Shown here piece after piece: positions 8,209 through 16,358 of a DNA stretch of 64,000 nt (position 1 is the first letter of the stretch; each line of letters begins with the position of its first letter). Under the pieces are notes generated by a model, which saw only the letters and a program-made list of their open reading frames with translations, did not search any database and had not been told where the DNA came from. Made by a program: the position numbers and the translations under genes. The stretch spans positions 744,001 through 808,000 of the forward strand of contig JABTUK010000003.1 in NCBI GenBank assembly GCA_015075405.1, written 5' to 3'. This stretch comes from Anaerolineales bacterium. GTDB lineage: Bacteria > Chloroflexota > Anaerolineae > 4572-78 > J111.

Positions 8209-8238
8209 CCCCCAATAAGTGATTTGTTGGGGGTTTTT
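8209..8238 (+). terminator. Rho-independent terminator after the Uma2 gene
   Basis: CCCCCAA (8209-8215) pairs with TTGGGGG (8227-8233), followed by five T (8234-8238). It separates the Uma2 gene from galE and is the clearest terminator in the window. Confidence 0.8.
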
Positions 8239-8265
8239 GCTGTGTTTTGAGGCACTTTTCACAAT

Positions 8266-8293
8266 TTGCGCCTCCGATGAATAAGGGTAAAAT
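8266..8293 (+). promoter_or_regulatory. Candidate promoter of galE
   Basis: TTGCGC (8266-8271), a 16-base spacer and TAAAAT (8288-8293). It lies after the terminator and 40 bases before the galE ATG. The -35 match is weak. Confidence 0.4.
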
Positions 8294-8332
8294 AGAGACT
8301 TTGGTTAGCCTACTCATAAAGGACAAGAACAC

Positions 8333-9319
8333 ATGACTATTCTGGTAACAGGCGGGGCGGGATATATCGGCTCTATTGTGGTTGAGCAGTTGGCCGAGGC
8401 GGGCGAAAAGGTTGTTGTTTACGATAATCTGTACCAGGGCCACCGCGAGGCCGTCCACCCGAAAGCGCAATTGATTGTGGGCGATCTGGCCGATGCGGAG
8501 CTGCTCAACCAGACCTTTGCCGAACATCGCCCGGATGCAGTGATGCACTTTGCCTCGTATACCCTGGTGGGCGAATCCATGGCCAAGCCTTTTCTTTATA
8601 TCGGCGACAATGTGACCAACGGCCTGAACCTGCTGCGGGCCTGCACCGAAAGCGGGACGAAGCACTTTATTCTATCCTCAACCGCCAACCTCTTTGATGA
8701 CCCGGAAAAAATCCCGATTGCCGAAACGGAGCGGATTGTGCCGGGCAGCCCTTATGGCGAGTCCAAAGCGATTCTGGAACGCTTTTTGTACTGGCTGGAT
8801 CGAACCGACCAACTGCGCTACACCGCGCTGCGCTACTTTAATGCCGCCGGGGCCAGCCCTGTTTACGGCGAGGATCACGAACCCGAAACCCATATTATCC
8901 CTTTGATTCTGTGGGTGGCTCAGGGTAAACGGGATAAGTTTACCATTTTTGGCGATGATTATCCTACCCCCGACGGCACCTGTGTGCGTGATTATATTCA
9001 TGTGCTGGACCTGGCCCAGGCCCATATTCTGGCCTTGCGGGCTTTGCAGGCCGGCGGCCCCAGCCGAAAGTACAACCTGGGCAATGGGCAGGGCTACAGC
9101 ATCCGGCAAGTGCTGGAGGTGGCTCGCCAGATTACCGGCCATCCGATTCCCACCGATGTTGGTCCCCGCCGCCCCGGCGACCCGGCCACGTTGATTGCTT
9201 CGTCGGAGGCGATCAAGCGCGAGTTGGGCTGGCAGCCACGACACTCAGACCTGGCGCAGATTGTGGGCGATGCCTGGAATTGGTTTCAGCGGCATCCGGG
9301 GGGGTATTCTTCTTCTTGA
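8333..9319 (+). CDS. galE: UDP-glucose 4-epimerase
   Basis: Interconverts UDP-glucose and UDP-galactose with tightly bound NAD. The 328-residue extended SDR has the nucleotide motif GGAGYIGS at residues 7-14 and the catalytic YGESK (Y141, K145), with LSSTANLF supplying the Ser/Thr. FNAAGA, GTCVRDYIHV and the C-terminal RRPGDPATLIASS are GalE hallmarks. The start follows AAGGAC. It lies at the border of the polysaccharide locus, so it probably supplies UDP-galactose to it as well as serving the Leloir pathway. Confidence 0.92.
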   Translation: MTILVTGGAGYIGSIVVEQLAEAGEKVVVYDNLYQGHREAVHPKAQLIVGDLADAELLNQTFAEHRPDAVMHFASYTLVGESMAKPFLYIGDNVTNGLNLLRACTESGTKHFILSSTANLFDDPEKIPIAETERIVPGSPYGESKAILERFLYWLDRTDQLRYTALRYFNAAGASPVYGEDHEPETHIIPLILWVAQGKRDKFTIFGDDYPTPDGTCVRDYIHVLDLAQAHILALRALQAGGPSRKYNLGNGQGYSIRQVLEVARQITGHPIPTDVGPRRPGDPATLIASSEAIKRELGWQPRHSDLAQIVGDAWNWFQRHPGGYSSS

Positions 9320-9358
9320 ATAAATTTTTTTACCCTCTCGCTAGTAAAGCAGAAAGTA

Positions 9359-10189
9359 ATGATTGTATATATTGCATCTTACCCTCGTTCTGGCAACTCT
9401 TGGATAAAAAGTCTCATTTTTTGGCATTTTCAGCGTCTGACGTCAAACGTTTATCGGGTGAAAAAATCATTTAAACAGGAGAAGTGGCATCTGCGGGTGG
9501 TTACAAAAGCCCCCAACCCAGAGCAGCAGCATCTACTCTGGAACAAGTGGACTGCTCTCTACGAGCCACCTTTGACTCCCCAAGCTACGCATCGCTACTT
9601 GATGCCAGGTTGTAAAAAGGTACTCACCGAGGCTAATCGTAAGCAATTGGCTCAAGAAGAGGATCATTTCTTTTTGAAAACCCATGAATTGCCCTTTCCT
9701 TACTATTTTGAGGGTGAATACGTGATTCAGCCGGTGCGCAATGCGGGTGCTGTTTTATGGTCGTATTACAACTTCATCCGGGATTTCCAACCCTGGTACA
9801 GACGGCGTAACCTGACAGAGATTATTAAAGGTAAAGCGCTCTTTGGTACATGGAATCATTATCACCTATGCTGGGCCCAAACTGCGGCCCAACTGGAGGG
9901 GCGATACCTGCGGATTCATTATGAATGGCTGGGAGATCACTCAGGGGAAGTTTGTACTCAGATTGAACGATTTACCGGCTTAAAATGTTTTCAGCGAGAA
10001 TCTATCCCCTTTCAACATTTCAAGGATCGTAACCCGCGGATGTATCGTGAAGGAACGATGAGCGGCTGGGAGCAGTATTATAGTAAAGAGCAGCTTCACC
10101 TTTTGTGGCAGGTGCATGGAGAGGCCATGCAGTATTTGGGATATCCTGAGCCGGATTACGAGAAGGGGTTGGAAAAATCAAGTTACTAA
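9359..10189 (+). CDS. Sulfotransferase domain protein
   Basis: A 276-residue protein with the 5'-phosphosulfate loop SYPRSGNSW at residues 7-15, the PAPS-binding P-loop-like motif of cytosolic sulfotransferases (Sulfotransfer_1). Further segments (YVIQPVRNAGAVLWSYYNF near 120-140, LRIHYEWLGD near 182) correspond to the 3'-phosphate binding region, where the usual Arg-Asp-Pro is changed to VRNAG. It would transfer sulfate from PAPS to a sugar hydroxyl. The gene is more AT-rich than galE, and the same change in composition holds for the next six genes. One of two or three sulfotransferase-like genes in this locus. Confidence 0.82.
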   Translation: MIVYIASYPRSGNSWIKSLIFWHFQRLTSNVYRVKKSFKQEKWHLRVVTKAPNPEQQHLLWNKWTALYEPPLTPQATHRYLMPGCKKVLTEANRKQLAQEEDHFFLKTHELPFPYYFEGEYVIQPVRNAGAVLWSYYNFIRDFQPWYRRRNLTEIIKGKALFGTWNHYHLCWAQTAAQLEGRYLRIHYEWLGDHSGEVCTQIERFTGLKCFQRESIPFQHFKDRNPRMYREGTMSGWEQYYSKEQLHLLWQVHGEAMQYLGYPEPDYEKGLEKSSY

Positions 10190-10276
10190 CCCTGGATGGA
10201 GGCGATTACATATAGAGTAATTTTGGCGGCATCCTAATGGGGTAGATCATAATTTAGTCAAAAAGCTCTTCCTTCA

Positions 10277-11287
10277 ATGGAATTGGTGAAAGTGAATTTC
10301 ACATATCTCTCGATTGTTTTGTCCTTATTCATCGGTCTAATACTTGGCATTGTTCTACAAAAATATTACTGGATTGGCAGAATTCTTAAAATACTTGGCC
10401 TGAGGATGCAAACTGCAACACAGCTCCATAAAATTCATAATCCAGCTCTGAGGCAGCCGAATGAAGTTATGGATGAGAGCAAGCTAAGAATGGCTCAAGC
10501 CCGGCAAGTCTCTCGGATTAATCGGAGTGAATATGGGCGAGTTGTTCATATCTATGGCGATAGTATTGCCCGAGGCTGGGGTTTTGGCATTTTTGAGTAT
10601 AAAAACCACTTAAATCGAATACAGGATATAGCCCAGATGCTTTTGCGTGATAATGGGGTCAGCGAGCAGGAGCTTTTTTTTCGTTTCGCTTGGTCTCAAG
10701 ATGTAAAGCGCATCTCTCAAGAATTAAGTTCTGGTATGATCAGAGATGGAGATATTATTGTTTTTGAAGATGCAGGGCCACACGAGGATAATGTAGAGCA
10801 ACGCCGGGAAAGATTTTTAACTATCGAAGAAGCTGTAAAAGGAAGCGGGCGAGAGGTTAGCCTTATTTTGACCACCATGTTTGACTACTGGCCAACGCCG
10901 CCCTATTACAATTCTGAGTATGATGCCCTCATTGGTGATTCTGGTATGACCATGAACCAGGTTGTGCTCGAAATAGCAGCGGATGGATACCCGTCGGTGC
11001 TGGATTGGAACAAACAAATGGATCAGGCTGTCGAGGCGCTCCGCTTGTTTGGGGTTAGTCCTATGCACCGAGACGGGGTACATCCCAACATTTTTGGAAA
11101 TTTCCTGCTGGCAACTTCCCTGCTGAACCATATCGGCATCCCTATTTCAAATTATGAGAGTGTAAAACAAGAATTCAAAAAGCTGACACCAGCTTCCTAC
11201 AGTCAACTTCAATGGGCCAGACCCTTAAGTGAGGCTCGACTTGAGCGGGTTTTGCAAACGCTATTCGAGATAGGTAACTCTGGCTAA
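10277..11287 (+). CDS. Membrane-anchored SGNH/GDSL-type hydrolase
   Basis: A 336-residue protein with one N-terminal transmembrane segment (about residues 8-27, YLSIVLSLFIGLILGIV) and an SGNH-like domain. HIYGDSIARGW gives the Ser of block I (S96), a DAGPHEDN follows near 160, and DGVHPNIFG provides the Asp/His pair (D266, H269). Such proteins in polysaccharide loci often add or remove acyl groups. The topology places the catalytic domain either outside or on the membrane face; I cannot decide. Start ATG is the first in frame. Activity is inferred from the motif set only. Confidence 0.7.
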   Translation: MELVKVNFTYLSIVLSLFIGLILGIVLQKYYWIGRILKILGLRMQTATQLHKIHNPALRQPNEVMDESKLRMAQARQVSRINRSEYGRVVHIYGDSIARGWGFGIFEYKNHLNRIQDIAQMLLRDNGVSEQELFFRFAWSQDVKRISQELSSGMIRDGDIIVFEDAGPHEDNVEQRRERFLTIEEAVKGSGREVSLILTTMFDYWPTPPYYNSEYDALIGDSGMTMNQVVLEIAADGYPSVLDWNKQMDQAVEALRLFGVSPMHRDGVHPNIFGNFLLATSLLNHIGIPISNYESVKQEFKKLTPASYSQLQWARPLSEARLERVLQTLFEIGNSG

Positions 11288-11488
11288 ACACGAACTGTTG
11301 CATAAATAGAGTGGGATGGTCATGCCATAAATTTCCGCCCGCTGCCGAAGTATGCTAAAATAAGTGGCTCAGAGCAGTTAAGGCTTTTTTTAATTGCCAT
11401 GAGCCGGTTAGATATTTGAGATTTGTAATCAGTTCCGGGCAGGGCAAATGAGGAACTGATTTTTATTGTCTTGAGCAATAGGGTTGAT

Positions 11489-12334
11489 ATGAGTTTGAAA
11501 ACTGGAATTGACTCACCTCCCACTATCATAATTGAGCCTGAACATGGGCTGAGACGCTTGGGGTTACGTGATCTATGGGAATATCGAGATCTCATTCGCT
11601 ATCTAGTAATGCGTAATATTCATGGACGTTATCGCCCTACGAACTTAGGTTTATTGTGGATAATTATTACCCCTTTGGCTTATATGACCATCTATAGTTT
11701 AGTATTTGGCTTAATGCTTGGCGTTAAAAGTGATAAGGTTCCCTATCCCATGTTTGTCTATTCAGGGATTACACTTTGGTTTTTCTTTCAGGGTACAGTC
11801 AATCGAACAACCAGCAGCCTAACCAGTAATCGAGGGATCATGAAGAAGGTCTATTATCCCCGATTGATCGTTCCCTTAGTAGCTATTTTATCTGAACTGG
11901 TAGATTATGTAGCTTCACTCATACCCCTTGTACTGATGTTTTTTTACTATCGGTTTATCCCCGGTTTTACTATTCTGACTTTGCCCTTTTTTGCGTTATT
12001 GATGGTGCTTGCTGCTTCAGCATTAGGGATATGGTTAGCTGCTCTATCAGTCAATACGCCCGATGTAGGGTTAGCTTTGCGACCGAGCTTTAGAGCCTTA
12101 TTGTATCTATCACCCATTCTTTATCCAATTAGCCACATTCCTGATTCGTGGCGATCCTTTGTTTATCTAAATCCACTAAGCACCATCTTTCAAGGCTATC
12201 GGTGGGCACTATGGGGAGAGGAATCCCCCCCAATATTAATTGTATTGATTGTAACGGTTCTGCTCATCTCCGGTTTTGTTGCTGCGCTCTTTTATTTTCG
12301 GCGTGTGGAACGAACAATGGTTGATTATTTATGA
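11489..12334 (+). CDS. ABC-2 type polysaccharide export permease (Wzm-like)
   Basis: A 281-residue integral membrane protein with about six transmembrane helices and the N-terminal LWEYRDLIRYLVMRNIHGRY that marks Wzm/TagG/KpsM permeases. It forms the channel that exports a lipid-linked or free polysaccharide. I prefer the ATG at 11489, preceded by AGGG, over the in-frame TTG 18 bases upstream. The stop overlaps the start of the ATPase gene by four bases (ATGA), so both subunits are translationally coupled. Confidence 0.88.
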   Translation: MSLKTGIDSPPTIIIEPEHGLRRLGLRDLWEYRDLIRYLVMRNIHGRYRPTNLGLLWIIITPLAYMTIYSLVFGLMLGVKSDKVPYPMFVYSGITLWFFFQGTVNRTTSSLTSNRGIMKKVYYPRLIVPLVAILSELVDYVASLIPLVLMFFYYRFIPGFTILTLPFFALLMVLAASALGIWLAALSVNTPDVGLALRPSFRALLYLSPILYPISHIPDSWRSFVYLNPLSTIFQGYRWALWGEESPPILIVLIVTVLLISGFVAALFYFRRVERTMVDYL

Positions 12335-13785
12335 GTGACCCAATAATCAGAGTTGAACATTTAGGTAAATTATATTATTTAGGCGGCCGAAAACCGCGAG
12401 CCCCTGGCCTGCCAACACATTTACGAAACACTCTACAAATGTCACGGCATTACCTCCGCGATGTTCGCCGTAGGGGTATCCGGAGACAAGTTCGGCAGAC
12501 TTTAACTAACTCAAAAAACTATCTTCGTCGTATTAAACAAACTGGTCTAAAAGATTATCTACCCGAGATTTTGAACCGGTCTCATCAAAACGGTAAATTG
12601 TTACCTGATGATTTTTCCTGGACACCCCCAGCTGGAGCATTTTGGGTATTAAAAGATGTCTCATTTGAGGTGAAACCAGGTGAAGTAATAGGTATCATTG
12701 GTCGTAATGGGGCCGGCAAAAGCACATTGCTGAAGATTCTTAGTCGTATTACCGAGCCAACAGTGGGCAAGGCCGTCATCCACGGCCGGATTGGCAGTCT
12801 GTTAGAGGTGGGGACCGGCTTTCATGATGAGCTGAGCGGACGGGAGAATATTTATCTTAACGGCACAATCTTGGGGATGAAGAAACTCGAAATTGATCGT
12901 AAACTTGATGAGATTGTAGCTTTTTCCGGGGTAGAACGGTTTCTTGATACTCCAGTCAAATATTATTCTAGTGGGATGCGCGTCCGTTTAGCCTTCTCGG
13001 TTGCAGCTCACCTCGACACAGAAATCTTGTTAATTGACGAGGTTCTGGCAGTCGGCGATGTGGCCTTCCAGGAAAAATGCCTCAAAAAAATGAATTCCAT
13101 AACCCAAGCAGAAGGTCGAACTGTATTATTTGTAACTCATAATATGTCGGCTATTGCCAGTTTATGCCCTACATCTATTCTTCTTGAGTCAGGAAAAATA
13201 GTTGACTATGGTGAAAGTGGACAAATAATTGCTCAATATTACAAGGTGACAAAAGAACATGAGACTTTATCAGAAAGAGATGATAGAATTGGCAGCGGTT
13301 TGTTACGAATGACACAATTTTACATTGAGGATACTGAGGGGCTAAAACAAGAATATGTAAAATCAGGACAACCCGTACGTTTGGTAATTGAGTATATGTC
13401 AGATCATATTAAACCATCGAATGAAGTTGCCATTAATATTATTATATCGAATGATCGCAATCAGCGGATATTTTCCTGTAGAAGTGAAATTACCGAGGGA
13501 CCATTCACTAATATTTCAGCCCAAGGCCGCTTCATCTGTACTATACCCAGTCTCCCTCTGGTACCCGGTCATTATAATGTTCAGCTTGGTTGTCACGTCA
13601 ATAGAGAGTTAGTTGATAAAATCCCATTTGCAGCCAGTATCACTGTTATTGAAGGCGATTTTTATGGTACAGGACGGCTGCCTTCCAATTATTTTGGTAA
13701 CTTTTTAATCAATTATAATTGGTCGTTAGAAGTATCTACTGATACATCCTTTGAGTATAACCTTTTAAGAAGCTTCGATCAGTAA
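12331..13785 (+). CDS. ABC transporter ATPase with C-terminal glycan-binding domain (Wzt-like)
   Basis: The ATPase partner of the upstream permease, 484 residues. Walker A GRNGAGKST is at about 125-133, signature YSSGM near 212 and Walker B LLIDEVLAVGD near 233-243. Residues about 320-475 fit the Wzt C-terminal beta-sandwich that recognises the finished polysaccharide chain. Between the first strand (LGKLYYLGG) and the usual FWVLKDVSFEV there is a long Arg-rich insertion of roughly 75 residues, larger than the short loop seen in most Wzt proteins. With the permease it exports the O-chain-like polymer made by this locus. Confidence 0.87.
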   Translation: MSDPIIRVEHLGKLYYLGGRKPRAPGLPTHLRNTLQMSRHYLRDVRRRGIRRQVRQTLTNSKNYLRRIKQTGLKDYLPEILNRSHQNGKLLPDDFSWTPPAGAFWVLKDVSFEVKPGEVIGIIGRNGAGKSTLLKILSRITEPTVGKAVIHGRIGSLLEVGTGFHDELSGRENIYLNGTILGMKKLEIDRKLDEIVAFSGVERFLDTPVKYYSSGMRVRLAFSVAAHLDTEILLIDEVLAVGDVAFQEKCLKKMNSITQAEGRTVLFVTHNMSAIASLCPTSILLESGKIVDYGESGQIIAQYYKVTKEHETLSERDDRIGSGLLRMTQFYIEDTEGLKQEYVKSGQPVRLVIEYMSDHIKPSNEVAINIIISNDRNQRIFSCRSEITEGPFTNISAQGRFICTIPSLPLVPGHYNVQLGCHVNRELVDKIPFAASITVIEGDFYGTGRLPSNYFGNFLINYNWSLEVSTDTSFEYNLLRSFDQ

Positions 13786-13797
13786 TTACAGAAATTA

Positions 13798-13892
13798 TGA
13801 GAATATTTAATAATTTGACCAGACGGTTTAGCAGCCTAATTTATAGTTTCACTCAAGCAAAAGGACCTAAAAAAAAACTATTGAACAGGTGA
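13798..13892 (+). other. Probable detached N-terminus of the downstream sulfotransferase (A9 run)
   Basis: An ATG at 13798 opens a 31-codon frame (MRIFNNLTRRFSSLIYS...) that ends at TGA 13890-13892, overlapping the GTG of the next gene. It crosses a run of nine A at 13869-13877. With one more A the frame would read on as KKKTIEQVTETIKFDN and join the next gene without a break. This suggests that the two pieces are one gene, split by a homopolymer length change in the genome, by a sequencing error, or bypassed by slippage. Confidence 0.5.
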
Positions 13893-14971
13893 CCGAAACT
13901 ATCAAATTTGACAACTCTAATCCGGCTGAGACAACTAACCAAGAAATACAGAATCTTCTAAAGACAATAGAACTGCTGAAACGTAAAAATACTGAACAAA
14001 AGTTTCTGTATCAGGTTCGTATCAAAAATACTATAAAAGTAGAAGAGCCGTTGGTTTTAATTTCTCAGATTCAAAGATCTGGCGGGACATTACTTAGTCA
14101 ACTTTTTGATGCCCACCCCGAATGTCATGCCCATCCTTCTGAACTATACATAGGACATCCAGACAAAACAATTTGGCCGGCCCTGAATTTAAATGATGAT
14201 AAAAATACCTGGTTTGACATTCTATTTGAGTCATCCGTTGTAAAACTATATCAGAAAGGCTATAAGAAATACTCTAAAATAGTGGATACTGACAATGATA
14301 TCTTTCCATTCATCTTTTTAGTGAATCTCCAAAGAGAAATCTTTAATAAATGTATAGAAGAGTTAGGTCATCCAAAATCATTCCGTGACATTTTTAATTG
14401 TTATATGACATCTTATTTTAATGCCTGGTTAGATAACCAAAATCTCTATAATACTCCCAAAAAGATTATCACGGGGTTTGTGCCTCGAATGAATATGGAT
14501 GAAGAGAATATCAGAAGATTCTTTGAAGTATATCCAGATGGTAGACTCATATCAATGATAAGAGATCCCAAAGATTGGTATACTTCAGCTCGCGCCCATA
14601 GAGAAGAATTGTATGGGGATATTGAAAAGGCCATTCAACTATGGAAAATATCAACTAACTCAACAATAAATAACAAAAAACAATACGGCAATCTGGTGTA
14701 TGTTTTACGTTATGAAGACCTGGTACAAAATACCAAAACAGTAATGCAATCTTTAGCTGAATATCTCAATATTGAATTTAATAATATCTTATTAACTCCT
14801 ACATTTAACAGTTTTTTGATAAAGGCAGACTCCAGTTATGATGTCCATAATTATGGAATAATTAAAGACCCTTTAGGTCGTTACAAAACAATACTAAATA
14901 ATCATGAGATAGAATTTATTGATAGTCAGACCTTAGATTTATATGAGGCAATAAACGATTATACTAATTAG
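13889..14971 (+). CDS. Sulfotransferase family protein
   Basis: A 360-residue protein from a GTG start. LISQIQRSGGTLLSQLFDAH (near 57-76) is the phosphosulfate-binding loop of the Sulfotransfer_3-like group, and SMIRDPKDWYTSARAH near 222-237 is the 3'-phosphate motif with intact Arg-Asp-Pro. It should transfer sulfate from PAPS to a carbohydrate. There is no good Shine-Dalgarno before the GTG; the true start is probably the ATG at 13798, one base out of frame (see that entry). The gene is strikingly AT-rich, in line with recent acquisition of this part of the locus. Confidence 0.78.
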   Translation: MTETIKFDNSNPAETTNQEIQNLLKTIELLKRKNTEQKFLYQVRIKNTIKVEEPLVLISQIQRSGGTLLSQLFDAHPECHAHPSELYIGHPDKTIWPALNLNDDKNTWFDILFESSVVKLYQKGYKKYSKIVDTDNDIFPFIFLVNLQREIFNKCIEELGHPKSFRDIFNCYMTSYFNAWLDNQNLYNTPKKIITGFVPRMNMDEENIRRFFEVYPDGRLISMIRDPKDWYTSARAHREELYGDIEKAIQLWKISTNSTINNKKQYGNLVYVLRYEDLVQNTKTVMQSLAEYLNIEFNNILLTPTFNSFLIKADSSYDVHNYGIIKDPLGRYKTILNNHEIEFIDSQTLDLYEAINDYTN

Positions 14972-15159
14972 AGTAACATGTAGAAGTAATTTGATAATCT
15001 CACTCGTTTAGGCAAATTTTTTGCATTTTCTGTAGGGGCAAACATATCTTTCAGATTGAACCCTTACCGGAAATCAATTTAGTAAATTTTTTATTCTGAA
15101 CACCTATAATTATAACCCCTTAAAAAAGGAATAGACCTGCCTGAAGGGTAATTTGTACA

Positions 15160-16317
15160 ATGCAATTTGGCAGAACCTTACTAATATATTTCCTCCTCAC
15201 TATAACATTAATTACAATAGCCCTAAGCACAATAGGCAGTAATGTAAGCCTTGCCGGGATGTCATTATGGCAATTTATTACTATCAGTTGTATCTTTGCT
15301 ATCTTGCCAATTTTACATCTTGTTTTTGAATATTTGACTATGCAAAAGTATTTCAACCAAATGCGTAAACTAAATGAACGGCAACAAACTGTTCAGGCCA
15401 ACCATATTGATAAACTCAATCAGCGCTTTGAGACTATGGTTATCGAATTCAAAACACAGTTTGATTCTTTGAAAGCCGACAAAACTTATATAGAGAGACG
15501 CTTACATGATTTTGTTGAAGTAGAATTAGCTCTCTTACCAAATGGGATTTCAGATGACGTAAAATTATCTACTGAGGCAGCCAATCTACTGAATCATGTC
15601 CAACAAAGACAGAAAAATTTGGCAAGAGAAATGAACTTTGTTCAATTACAAAAAGAGAGCCAGATCAGAGAAGTTTACCTATCTGAGCTATTTGCTGGTA
15701 TTGATAAAGTTTGGGTAGCCATTGGGGCAATCAATGAAGAGACGGGTCACTCCAATCATGTAGATTTGCTCTATGTCGGTGCCATTGCCAGATATTTACA
15801 AGGTAAGAATCTTTTTGAATTTGGTACATATATAGGTCGCACCTCCTATCATCTGACTTATGCTTCCGAAAATGCAATAGTATATACTTTAAATTTACCA
15901 CCCGATCAAGACGCTCGGGTTGCGCCTTATCTGGGAACGTACTTCCGCAACAGCGATCGAGAACCATTCATCAAACAAATCTTTGGCGACTCTCGAGAGT
16001 TTGATACGAGCCCTTATCGGCAAAAAATGGATTTAATATTTGTAGATGGTGACCATAGCTATGAACTGGTTAAAAACGATACAACCAAGGCATTTGAAAT
16101 GCTTGCTCCTGGTGGTGTAATTATCTGGCATGATTATGCGGCAAAGAGTCCCGGCGTGGTTAAGTTCTTCAAAGAATTCACCCAATCCCAGCCTGTATTT
16201 CGTATCAAAAATACTTGTCTCTTATTACATATTGATGGTGTTGATCCGATGACGTTTACTCCCCATGCAATGCGGCCAAGTCTTATGAGTAAAGCTAATT
16301 TAGCTAATCAAAATTAG
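15160..16317 (+). CDS. Membrane-anchored class I methyltransferase (Methyltransf_24 type)
   Basis: A 385-residue protein with two N-terminal transmembrane segments (about 6-24 and 34-52), a coiled-coil region to about residue 135 and a C-terminal Rossmann domain. The latter has LFEFGTYIGRTSYHL (motif I variant), LIFVDGDHSYELVKND near 292-307 and APGGVIIWHDY, the hallmarks of the Methyltransf_24 family often found in glycan loci. GAAGGG lies 13 bases upstream of the ATG. A membrane-bound sugar O-methyltransferase acting on the growing or lipid-linked glycan is likely, by inference. Confidence 0.75.
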   Translation: MQFGRTLLIYFLLTITLITIALSTIGSNVSLAGMSLWQFITISCIFAILPILHLVFEYLTMQKYFNQMRKLNERQQTVQANHIDKLNQRFETMVIEFKTQFDSLKADKTYIERRLHDFVEVELALLPNGISDDVKLSTEAANLLNHVQQRQKNLAREMNFVQLQKESQIREVYLSELFAGIDKVWVAIGAINEETGHSNHVDLLYVGAIARYLQGKNLFEFGTYIGRTSYHLTYASENAIVYTLNLPPDQDARVAPYLGTYFRNSDREPFIKQIFGDSREFDTSPYRQKMDLIFVDGDHSYELVKNDTTKAFEMLAPGGVIIWHDYAAKSPGVVKFFKEFTQSQPVFRIKNTCLLLHIDGVDPMTFTPHAMRPSLMSKANLANQN

Positions 16318-16358
16318 CCATATTTATTGTATTAAAAAGCCGGACAGGAGCAGAGTAA

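Noticed and set aside
8209..8238. Possible bidirectional terminator.
   Set aside because: Only the plus-strand side has a T-run and there is no minus-strand gene to terminate nearby.
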